DNA from: VBAS01 sp964444975 | GTDB lineage: Bacteria > Bacteroidota > Bacteroidia > Chitinophagales > Chitinophagaceae | Direction: 5' to 3' | Assembly: GCA_964444975.1 (NCBI GenBank) | Contig: CAYUJD010000029.1 | Span: 1-39,651, forward strand | Length of the DNA stretch: 39,651 bases | Shown here: positions 24,459 through 31,191 of the stretch, one piece after another | Layout: each line of letters opens with the position of its first letter | How positions within the stretch are numbered: the stretch's first letter is position 1 | Program-made: the position numbers and the translations under genes | Notes under the pieces: model-generated | What the model saw: the letters and a program-made list of their open reading frames with translations, nothing else | What the model was told of the DNA's origin: nothing | Database searches by the model: none

Positions 24459-26042
24459 TTATTTTGCCTTGTATTGCGGTATCAGTTGATTGGCCAGCTC
24501 CACCATTTTCCTGATTCCATCCTCCGGCAGATTTCCTTTTTTGAACTCGGCCATCACTTCAGGCAGCTTATGTTCCATTTCCATAAGGAAATGATCTTCG
24601 AAAGCCTTCACCCTTTGCACCGGCACATCCTTTATCAATCCATTTGTACCGAGATAAATAATTGCCACCTGCTTTTCCACGGTGAAGGGTGTGTATTGCG
24701 GTTGTTTCAAAATCTCTACGTTCCTTGCGCCTTTATCAAGAACGTTTTTGGTGGCAACATCCAGGTCGCCGCCGAATTTTGAGAAGGCCTCCATCTCCCG
24801 GTACAGGGCCTGGTCAAGCTTCAGTGTGCCGGCTACTTTTTTCATCGATTTTATTTGTGCATTGCCACCCACACGGCTAACGGAAATACCTACGTTGATG
24901 GCCGGGCGGATACCGGCGTTGAACAGGTTTGTTTCCAAAAATATCTGCCCGTCGGTGATGGAGATAACGTTTGTCGGAATGTAAGCAGATACATCACCCG
25001 CCTGTGTTTCGATAATTGGTAATGCAGTTAATGAACCTCCCCCCTTTACCATATGCCTGATGCTTTCGGGTACATCATTCATTTGTTTAGCCACATTATC
25101 GTCGGTTATTATTTTTGACGCTCTTTCCAGCAAGCGGCTATGCAGGTAGAATACATCACCCGGGTATGCTTCACGGCCGGGCGGGCGGCGAAGCAGCAAC
25201 GACACTTCACGGTAAGCAACTGCCTGCTTCGACAAATCATCGTAAATAATCAGGGCGGGGCGGCCTGTATCGCGGAAAAATTCGCCAATAGCAGCGCCGG
25301 CAAAAGGAGCATAAAATTGCAAAGGCGCCGGGTCGCTTGCCGATGCGGCAACAATAATGGTGTAATCCATGGCGCCATGATCCTGCAGGGTCTTCATCAC
25401 ACCGGCGATGGTAGAAGCTTTCTGACCCACGGCTACATAAATGCAATACACAGGTTTGCCGGCAGCAAAAAATTCTTTTTGATTTATAATCGTGTCAATG
25501 CAAATGGCTGTCTTACCCGTTTGCCTGTCGCCAATCACCAACTCCCGCTGACCACGGCCAATGGGAATCATCGCATCAATGGCTTTGATACCTGTTTGCA
25601 GCGGTTCTTTCACAGGCTCACGGTAAATTACACCGGGAGCTTTTCTTTCAAGCGGCATTTCATAACGCTGGCCTGTTATCGGTCCTTTGCCATCAATTGG
25701 TTCACCCAGCGTGTTCACTACACGGCCCACCATACCCTCTCCTACTTTTATCGAAGCAATTTGTCCTGTGCGTCGCACTTTCGAACCCTCCTGTATGCCC
25801 CCGGTTTCTCCCATCAGCACCACACCCACATTATCTTCTTCCAGGTTCAATGCAATTGCCCGAACGCCGTTTTCAAATTCCACCAGTTCGCCGTAGCGAA
25901 CATTGCCCAGCCCATACACACGGGCAATACCATCACCCACCTGCAATACCGTGCCCACTTCTTCCAGGTCGGCGCTGGCGTTAAAGTTGCTTAACTGCTG
26001 GCGCAGTATCGCACTTATTTCTTCCGGTTTTATCTGTACCAT
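24459..26042 (-). CDS. atpA: F1F0 ATP synthase subunit alpha
   Basis: This 527-aa regulatory nucleotide-binding subunit of the F1 head alternates with beta in the alpha3beta3 ring. Visible features are the N-terminal beta barrel (VGTVLQVGDGIARVYGL), the P-loop GDRQTGKT (171-178), the alpha-specific SLLLRRPPGREAYPGDV stretch that carries the arginine-finger region downstream, and a complete C-terminal helical domain. The length is slightly above the ~505-515 of many bacteria, as usual for Bacteroidota. It is the last gene of the atpBEFHA order. A 202-bp spacer with repeats separates it from atpH. No atpG follows. Confidence 0.98.
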   Translation of the reverse strand: MVQIKPEEISAILRQQLSNFNASADLEEVGTVLQVGDGIARVYGLGNVRYGELVEFENGVRAIALNLEEDNVGVVLMGETGGIQEGSKVRRTGQIASIKVGEGMVGRVVNTLGEPIDGKGPITGQRYEMPLERKAPGVIYREPVKEPLQTGIKAIDAMIPIGRGQRELVIGDRQTGKTAICIDTIINQKEFFAAGKPVYCIYVAVGQKASTIAGVMKTLQDHGAMDYTIIVAASASDPAPLQFYAPFAGAAIGEFFRDTGRPALIIYDDLSKQAVAYREVSLLLRRPPGREAYPGDVFYLHSRLLERASKIITDDNVAKQMNDVPESIRHMVKGGGSLTALPIIETQAGDVSAYIPTNVISITDGQIFLETNLFNAGIRPAINVGISVSRVGGNAQIKSMKKVAGTLKLDQALYREMEAFSKFGGDLDVATKNVLDKGARNVEILKQPQYTPFTVEKQVAIIYLGTNGLIKDVPVQRVKAFEDHFLMEMEHKLPEVMAEFKKGNLPEDGIRKMVELANQLIPQYKAK

Positions 26043-26244
26043 AGAAAGAGTTTATCGTTTATCGTTTTTAGTTTATCGTCTTTATTATGAGCCCCGCTAC
26101 AGTGCGGTTATTTAGCTTCCATTGCGTTGCATGCCGTCGATATATGTCGGTATCCCGACTGAAACGTCGGTGAATCTTCAACGTCTTGTAATTCCTATCT
26201 GTTTTCCCACTTCCTCTTAATCCTTTCAGTCCTGCAAATCCTGG
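26043..26244. repeat. Repeat-bearing spacer between atpH and atpA
   Basis: The part next to atpA contains four 7-bp units (26051-26078: TTTATCG, TTTATCG, degenerate TTTTTAG, TTTATCG). The part next to atpH (about 26205-26240) reads on the minus strand AACCAGGATTTGCAGGACTG followed by AAAGGATTAA, a type of interspersed sequence often seen in Bacteroidota intergenic DNA. Between them are short CGACG/CGTCG-type inverted segments. No gene is seen. Confidence 0.5.
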
Positions 26245-26808
26245 TTATCTCAACCTGTAAATAAAATCATTGTTCTCAAACTGTCTTGCAATCTCTTTCA
26301 GATCGTAGGCAATGCTTGCATCCACCAGTTTATCGCCGGTCTGCAGCACAAACCCGCCAATGAGTTCTTCTTTTACCGCTGTTTCCAGTTCAATGTTCTG
26401 CATCTCGGTAGTGGACTTTATATGCTGAACGATTTCATTTTTCAGTTCCTCGCTTACCGGCCAGGCGGTTGTCAGCTTCACCGTGTGTATTTTCTTATGT
26501 TCTTTGTATTGTTGAATAAATGAATGCGTGATTTCGGGCAGCACTCCTTCTCTTCCTTTATTAATCAACAGATGAATGAATGCATCAGTGAGCTGGCAAA
26601 TGCGGGTCTGTGCTATTGCTTTTACAATTTTTCCCTTGGCGTCTGATTTTATCACCGGGCTGCGCAGCATGTTTACAAATTCGCGGTTGCTTTTGCATAC
26701 GGCCTGCAGCCACTGCATGTCTTCAAACACTTTTTCCAGCTCGCCTCTTTCAATGGCCAGTCCCAGCAGTGATTTGGCATACCGTGTTGCTAACCTGATG
26801 TTCGACAT
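26245..26808 (-). CDS. atpH: F1F0 ATP synthase subunit delta
   Basis: This 187-aa stalk subunit joins the F1 head to the b subunits. The N-terminal helical bundle begins NIRLATRYAKSLLGLAIERGELEKV, a clear delta/OSCP signature. The C-terminal conserved part includes KEELIGGFVLQTGDKLVDASI followed by LKEIARQFE. Length and motifs are normal. Upstream is a 90-bp spacer filled by a GC-homopolymer palindromic element, and downstream is the repeat spacer before atpA. Confidence 0.96.
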   Translation of the reverse strand: MSNIRLATRYAKSLLGLAIERGELEKVFEDMQWLQAVCKSNREFVNMLRSPVIKSDAKGKIVKAIAQTRICQLTDAFIHLLINKGREGVLPEITHSFIQQYKEHKKIHTVKLTTAWPVSEELKNEIVQHIKSTTEMQNIELETAVKEELIGGFVLQTGDKLVDASIAYDLKEIARQFENNDFIYRLR

Positions 26809-26820
26809 TACTTATACTTT

Positions 26821-26898
26821 ACAGCCCCCCTCCAAAAAGAGGAGTTTTTTAATAAATCTGAAGACTGTTCCCACCCCCCCCCTTTTGGGGATTGGGGG
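26821..26898. repeat. Palindromic C/G-homopolymer element between atpF and atpH
   Basis: On the plus strand CCTCCAAAAAGAGGAG makes one hairpin. A C9 run followed by CTTTTGGGG and GGGGG makes another, separated by an AT-rich segment. It fills nearly the whole spacer. Its style (CCCC-AAAAG-GGGG arms beside GGGATTGGGGG) resembles interspersed palindromes common in Bacteroidota genomes. Effects on mRNA stability or on the expression ratio of atpF and atpH are possible. Confidence 0.6.
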
Positions 26899-27396
26899 TT
26901 AATTCAATTTCACTTCCTCCACCAATCCTTTTATATGCTCTTCCTGTGCTTCTTTGGTTTTTAATTCTCTTCTGAGTATCTGTTCGCTCACTTCAATCAC
27001 CATTTTACCCACCTGGTTTTTCACATCAATCAGCGCAGCCATTTTTTGTGCTTCAATGGCAGCCTGCGCTTCCGCAATTATTTTTGATGCTTCGTTTTTC
27101 GCCACTTCTTTCGAATCGTTGATGATTTTTTCCTTTGTTTCCCTTGCTTCTTTCAGTATCTGTGCTCTTTCTTCACGGGCCTGGGCCAGCAGCGCTTCAT
27201 GCTCACTTTTCATTTGCGCCATTTCAGCCTTCACTTTTTCGGCACTGGCCAGGGCACCGGCAATGGATTGCTCCCGGTCTTTCAGCCCTTTTACAATAGC
27301 CGGCCATGCAAATTTTTTCAGGATGTAGAACACAACAAGAAAAGCCACCAGTGTCCATACCAGCAAACCAAATTCAGGTGTTAAAAGCGGATGCAT
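26899..27396 (-). CDS. atpF: F1F0 ATP synthase subunit b
   Basis: This 165-aa peripheral-stalk subunit has one N-terminal membrane helix (about 9-27, FGLLVWTLVAFLVVFYILKK), then the conserved KFAWPAIVKGLKDRE and a long charged coiled coil (about 35-140) rich in Ala, Glu, Lys. The C-terminus ends in EEHIKGLVEEVKLN. Length is normal. It is separated from atpE by a 116-bp spacer with a 10-bp stem-loop. Confidence 0.96.
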   Translation of the reverse strand: MHPLLTPEFGLLVWTLVAFLVVFYILKKFAWPAIVKGLKDREQSIAGALASAEKVKAEMAQMKSEHEALLAQAREERAQILKEARETKEKIINDSKEVAKNEASKIIAEAQAAIEAQKMAALIDVKNQVGKMVIEVSEQILRRELKTKEAQEEHIKGLVEEVKLN

Positions 27397-27466
27397 AGTT
27401 TATAAATTCCAAATTTAGAAATCACAAATCCCATATGGGAACCAGGAATTTGTTTTTTGATTTTTT

Positions 27467-27507
27467 AAACACTGCAACCTCCGCCCTGTGCATCGGATGC
27501 AGTGTTT
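27467..27507 (-). promoter_or_regulatory. Intercistronic stem-loop between atpE and atpF
   Basis: AAACACTGCA (27467-27476) and TGCAGTGTTT (27498-27507) form a perfect 10-bp stem around a 21-nt loop that itself contains a smaller TGCAT/ATGCA helix. No T tract follows on the minus strand, so it is more likely an RNA-stability or processing element than a terminator. Confidence 0.55.
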
Positions 27508-27512
27508 GTCTC

Positions 27513-27761
27513 TTAAAGAACCATAGCAAGAAAACCGACGATAATCGCAAACAGCGCAGCTCCTTCCACCAGGGCGGCAGTAAGAATCATGTTGTTGCGG
27601 ATATCGTTCAGCGCTTCCGGCTGTCGGGCAATGGCTTCCACAGCTCCCTTTCCAATCTGTCCCACACCAATGCCGGCGCCCATAGCGGCAAGACCGGCGC
27701 CAATAGCGCCACCTGCATTCGCATTTGCTATGTCGCTCAACAATACCATCATTAAATCCAT
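27513..27761 (-). CDS. atpE: F1F0 ATP synthase subunit c
   Basis: This 82-aa proteolipid forms the rotor ring. There are two membrane helices: a Gly/Ala-rich first helix (GAIGAGLAAMGAGIGVGQ, about 18-38) and a second (MILTAALVEGAALFAIIVG, about 58-78). They are joined by the invariant Arg-Gln-Pro loop (46-48). The ion-binding carboxylate is Glu66. The following residues (Gly-Ala-Ala) lack the Ser/Thr-Tyr pattern of sodium-specific rings, so proton coupling is expected. Confidence 0.97.
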   Translation of the reverse strand: MDLMMVLLSDIANANAGGAIGAGLAAMGAGIGVGQIGKGAVEAIARQPEALNDIRNNMILTAALVEGAALFAIIVGFLAMVL

Positions 27762-27794
27762 AGTTGTTTGTTTATAATGATTAAAAAATACTCA

Positions 27795-28973
27795 TTAATG
27801 CGCCGCATGTGCTTCTTCATGATGCGGTTCTTCAAAAGCCTGGCCCACAAATACGGCCGTAAGCATAGCGAAAATAAAAGCCTGGATAAAAGCCACCAGT
27901 ATTTCGATGAAATAAATAAATATGGTAAATGCCACTGAGAAAATGGTTGTGCCCCAGCCGGCATATTGATTGAGTCCTGCAAAAATAAAAATGAGTGAAA
28001 TGAGGCATATAATGATAATATGCCCTGCCACCATATTGGCAAAAAGACGGATGATGAGTGCGGTGGGCTTAATAAAGAAACTCAGGATTTCAACCGGCAC
28101 CAGGATGGCTTTTACCCAGCCCGGAACTCCGGGCGGATTCAGAATGTGCCCCCAGTAATACTTTCTCGAACTGAATACTATTACAATTAATGAAATAATG
28201 CCAAGTAAAAATGTGAATGCAATATTGCCGGTGACATTTGCTGAACCGGGTATCAGTCCAAACAGGTTATTTATAAGAATAAAAAAGAACAGGGTGAGGA
28301 TATAGGGCAAATACTTTTCGTATTTGTCGCCAAGGTTAGGTTTAGCAACTTCATCACGTACAAAAGTTATTACCGGCTCCAGCAGGTTTTGCATTCCTTT
28401 CGGGGCGCTATTCACTCCTTCGCCTTTCTGGTAGCGACGGGCAATGGCAATCATAATCCAGACCAGAATGGTAAGAGCTATCAGCATCTGCACCACATTG
28501 CGGGTAAGCGACAGGTCGAAAAACTTTACCGATTTATCCCAGTTATCACTTTCATCCACGGCTATCAGATTGCCGGCCGCAATGCCTTCTTTTTTTACAT
28601 CAATTCCCTTTTCTTCCAGCTTATGCAGGTAATGTTCATCAATAATGCGGTAACCTTTGTAGGCCTCATGCCCGTGATGAAAATGGGATGACATGAATAC
28701 ATCCAGCCCCCGTTGCGGTGAATAAATAATCACAGGCAGTGGAATGCCCACCGGTGTTTTGCTGCCATCTTTCTTTACAATATCAAAAAAATGGAATTCG
28801 TGGCCGTCGAGAATGTGGCCAAAGATGACTTCTTGTGCATTGAATCCTTTTTTCTCTTTATCGCCGTTCTCCCCATCCCCGCCACTGGCAGCAGCAGGTA
28901 AGGTAAAAAACATCAAAAAACCGATGAAAGCCGCTACAGCAGAGGATTTCAATAGCCTGAAAGTCATACCCAT
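27795..28973 (-). CDS. atpB: F1F0 ATP synthase subunit a
   Basis: This 392-aa membrane stator subunit carries the proton half-channels. It is much longer than the ~270-aa proteobacterial form. It has an N-terminal signal-like helix (about 8-30, ending LPAAAS) and a His-rich extracytoplasmic segment (about 31-165, with FGHILDGHEFHFFD and SSHFHHGHE). The conserved channel part follows. The essential Arg309 lies in ALIIRLFANMVAGH. The C-terminus is His-rich (PHHEEAHAAH). The extended N-terminus is usual in Bacteroidota. It is the first gene of the atp cluster here; no atpI or atpZ is seen upstream. An alternative start lies two codons in (28967). Confidence 0.96.
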   Translation of the reverse strand: MGMTFRLLKSSAVAAFIGFLMFFTLPAAASGGDGENGDKEKKGFNAQEVIFGHILDGHEFHFFDIVKKDGSKTPVGIPLPVIIYSPQRGLDVFMSSHFHHGHEAYKGYRIIDEHYLHKLEEKGIDVKKEGIAAGNLIAVDESDNWDKSVKFFDLSLTRNVVQMLIALTILVWIMIAIARRYQKGEGVNSAPKGMQNLLEPVITFVRDEVAKPNLGDKYEKYLPYILTLFFFILINNLFGLIPGSANVTGNIAFTFLLGIISLIVIVFSSRKYYWGHILNPPGVPGWVKAILVPVEILSFFIKPTALIIRLFANMVAGHIIIICLISLIFIFAGLNQYAGWGTTIFSVAFTIFIYFIEILVAFIQAFIFAMLTAVFVGQAFEEPHHEEAHAAH

Positions 28974-28987
28974 CCTGAAATTTGGCG

Positions 28988-28995
28988 CAAAGATA
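28988..28995 (-). promoter_or_regulatory. -7 element of the atp cluster promoter
   Basis: TATCTTTG on the minus strand matches TAnnTTTG exactly, about 15 nt before the atpB start. The -33 region is weak (CTG instead of TTG). It would give a very short leader. Confidence 0.55.
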
Positions 28996-29114
28996 AGGGG
29001 GCAGTTGGTAAAAACCAGAAATGAACAAAAAAATGAAACCGATGGTTACAAAACAAATACGCCACATTGCTTAATACTGTTAACCGATTTCTTAATTCAA
29101 AAAAAAAGCTGGCC

Positions 29115-29426
29115 ATGAAAAACATTTTCTTTTTACTGCCGGCAACTGTTATTTCACTCACAGCCTGCCAGAAATCAACGGTTTCTCCAGGTATCAATGA
29201 AGAAATTGCCAGCCGCAGAGGCGCCGATGACCCGGTGGTGCCTCCTCTGTCCAACCTGCCCGCAGCAGTGTTGATTACTTTCACCGCTGCACACCCCACT
29301 GCCACTCGCATGGAAAGGCAGGCTGAGGATAATAATACCAGGAAAGTAAAATATTTTTTGGGCACTGAAAGATGGAGCGCTTTATATGAAGCAGACGGCA
29401 CTTTAATCCGGGACAGAAAAGATTAA
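29115..29426 (+). CDS. Small PepSY-like lipoprotein
   Basis: This is a 103-aa protein. A lipoprotein signal (MKNIFFLLPATVISLTAC, Cys18) predicts membrane anchoring. The mature part shows FTAAHPTATRMERQAEDNNTR, then KVKYFLGTERWSALYEADGTLI, the layout of small PepSY-like/BLIP-fold domains common in Bacteroidota. An in-frame ATG exists at 29067, but starting at 29115 places the signal peptide at the N-terminus, so it is preferred. It stands alone, divergent from atpB and convergent with the PqqB-like gene. Confidence 0.78.
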   Translation: MKNIFFLLPATVISLTACQKSTVSPGINEEIASRRGADDPVVPPLSNLPAAVLITFTAAHPTATRMERQAEDNNTRKVKYFLGTERWSALYEADGTLIRDRKD

Positions 29427-29442
29427 TTTCTGTTGAAAAAAA

Positions 29443-29473
29443 GAAAGCCACTTGCTGGTGGCTTTCATTTTTT
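29443..29473. terminator. Bidirectional terminator
   Basis: A perfect 9-bp stem (GAAAGCCAC with GTGGCTTTC, 6-nt loop) has T6 to the right and A7 to the left. It serves the PepSY-like gene and the convergent PqqB-like gene, whose stop codon lies at its edge. Confidence 0.88.
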
Positions 29474-30389
29474 AATGCAAAATAATTTTTAAGCCTTCTT
29501 CAGCAACTCCGAATCCTTTTTGTTTTATTTCAGCGTATTCCCTGCTTGTTTTATCAAGCACCGGGTTGGTATGATTAATATGTATAAACCATATTTTTTT
29601 TCTGTCCGTTTCCGGCAAGTCTTTAAAAATTGAAATACTTTCCTGCACCAGGGGATGTGGCACTTCCGCCATACGGCGACCGGGCAGCTCGCCGGCGCTG
29701 TAAAAAGTGCCGTCGAGAAAAAGATAATCATGCATCTTTACCATTTGCATGATGTCCTTCTCCCATTTTTCCCACTTATCAATATCGGGAATAAACAAAA
29801 CAGATTTGCTTTTGGCCCGGATTGAAAAGCCCACTGTTTCGGAAAACTCATCGCGGTGGGGAACCGGAATTGGCGTAACGAAAATATCATTGGTCAGTTT
29901 TACTGCACTGTCAGCTTTCAGTTTTTGCAGTTGAATATTTTTCAAACTAACCAGCTGGCTCCACGGGCCGTTTGTTTTCAGAAAATCCAGCATCCGCGGC
30001 ATGGCATACACGGGAGTTTCTTTTGCATTCATTGCCTCTCTGCCCAGGTACATGAGGCCGCTGTAGTGCCCGATATGTGCATGGGTGAGAAAAACTCCGG
30101 ATAAATTTCCACTCTGAATTTCATCTGCAGCATACAATTGTTCTGTAAAATCAGGTGTGGCGTCAAACAGCCATTTTTGATTGGTGACCGGGTCAAAGAG
30201 GGCAAGACAACTGACTCTTTGTTTGGCGATTTTCTTATCCCAATATTCTTTACAGCAATCTTTTTCACAACCTGCCTGCGGATAACCCGCATCCTGGGCG
30301 GTACCGAGCACAACAAGAAAGGGGTTATTGCTATGCCGGTGGCTAAAAGAAAGCGTTAATAAACCAAATAACAGCAACCGGTAAAGCAT
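29472..30389 (-). CDS. Exported PqqB-like metallo-beta-lactamase-fold hydrolase
   Basis: This is a 305-aa protein with a cleavable signal peptide (about 1-20). The mature start (FLVVLGTAQDAGYPQAGC-x-x-DCC, Cys41/45/46) matches the PqqB subgroup, where such cysteines bind a structural zinc. The metal motif is THAHIGH (His103, His105, His108). The usual Asp of HxHxDH is Gly, as in PqqB-type proteins. Later ligands are plausible in IPVPHRDEF, FIPDID and HINHTNP. No pqqA, C, D or E gene is nearby, so it is unlikely to make PQQ. A secreted or periplasmic hydrolase of unknown substrate is inferred. Confidence 0.85.
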   Translation of the reverse strand: MLYRLLLFGLLTLSFSHRHSNNPFLVVLGTAQDAGYPQAGCEKDCCKEYWDKKIAKQRVSCLALFDPVTNQKWLFDATPDFTEQLYAADEIQSGNLSGVFLTHAHIGHYSGLMYLGREAMNAKETPVYAMPRMLDFLKTNGPWSQLVSLKNIQLQKLKADSAVKLTNDIFVTPIPVPHRDEFSETVGFSIRAKSKSVLFIPDIDKWEKWEKDIMQMVKMHDYLFLDGTFYSAGELPGRRMAEVPHPLVQESISIFKDLPETDRKKIWFIHINHTNPVLDKTSREYAEIKQKGFGVAEEGLKIILH

Positions 30390-30503
30390 GAAGTAAGTTA
30401 CAACTTTGCTGTGATTAATTTATTGCAAACCATATTCGGCAGTTCCGCTGATCTTTGTGAGTAAATGGGAATATTTATTTAATGAATACTGTCTGGATAA
30501 AAT

Positions 30504-30541
30504 AAAAAAATCCGGGCTGAGATATTATTCCTCAACCCGGA
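30504..30541 (-). terminator. Terminator of the lipoprotein pair
   Basis: The stem TCCGGG-TGAG/CTCA-CCCGGA (one mismatch, 9-nt loop) is followed on the minus strand by T7. It lies 29 nt beyond the stop at 30570. Confidence 0.82.
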
Positions 30542-30569
30542 ATGAAACTATAATGATAAAACTGTATTT

Positions 30570-31190
30570 TCAATTTGCCCTGAAACCATAATAGTCATAT
30601 CCCTGATTTATCAGGGCTTGAAGCCAGTTCATATTGAGACCCATGGCCGTCGAGCTATCAGAAAGCATTTGAAAATTCCGGTTTATATTGCCATAATTCC
30701 ATTTGAAACTTAGCTTATATCTTCCATTATTTACATCCATAAAACCAGATGTATTTTGCTCTAAATAATAAACACCCCGGGCCTTAGGAATAAATATATA
30801 TTCTGCTTTTAACTTATTACCTATTCTTTCAAAGAAAATATTCTTTACAGGATTTAAATAACCCACGGTTGCTTTAACAATACTGGTTGTTGATGGAATC
30901 TGCAACCTTGAAAAGCTCGTATCAATAATTCGTAAATGCACACCACAATTTGCCCCATCTTTTTCAGTAATAATGACAGAAACAGGTTTACTGGAGTCAC
31001 TATTAATAAATATTGTATCAGGCACTTCAAACTGAACCCGCACAGTATCATTTATCCCAATACTATCTTTTGGGTTTACAATCTGAGCGCTAATGATTGT
31101 TGTTTTGCTGTAGTCGCCATGCAATCCCGGCGGAGGATCACAAGACATAATACATACCAGCATTATTGCAATTAAGAAAAACTTTTTCAT
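30570..31190 (-). CDS. Lipoprotein of unknown function, partner of the zincin gene
   Basis: This is a 206-aa protein. Starting at 31190 gives MKKFFLIAIMLVCIMSC, a clear lipoprotein signal with Cys17; an upstream in-frame ATG at 31235 would bury it, so 31190 is preferred. The start is one base after the stop of the upstream gene, indicating tight coupling. The mature part is beta-rich, with DTVRVQFEVPDTIFINSDSS and a GVYYLEQNTSGFMDVNNGRY segment that reads like an Ig-like or fibronectin-type fold. No catalytic motif is seen. Base composition is AT-richer than the flanking genes, like that of its neighbour. Confidence 0.78.
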   Translation of the reverse strand: MKKFFLIAIMLVCIMSCDPPPGLHGDYSKTTIISAQIVNPKDSIGINDTVRVQFEVPDTIFINSDSSKPVSVIITEKDGANCGVHLRIIDTSFSRLQIPSTTSIVKATVGYLNPVKNIFFERIGNKLKAEYIFIPKARGVYYLEQNTSGFMDVNNGRYKLSFKWNYGNINRNFQMLSDSSTAMGLNMNWLQALINQGYDYYGFRAN

Positions 31191-31191
31191 C

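Noticed and set aside
25140..25994. 284-codon open frame on the plus strand
   Set aside because: It is antisense to atpA, which is unambiguous. The translated product resembles no family and is rich in residues expected from a shadow frame.
29067..29114. Earlier in-frame ATG for the PepSY-like lipoprotein
   Set aside because: Using it would place 16 polar residues before a perfect lipoprotein signal, so the ATG at 29115 was chosen.
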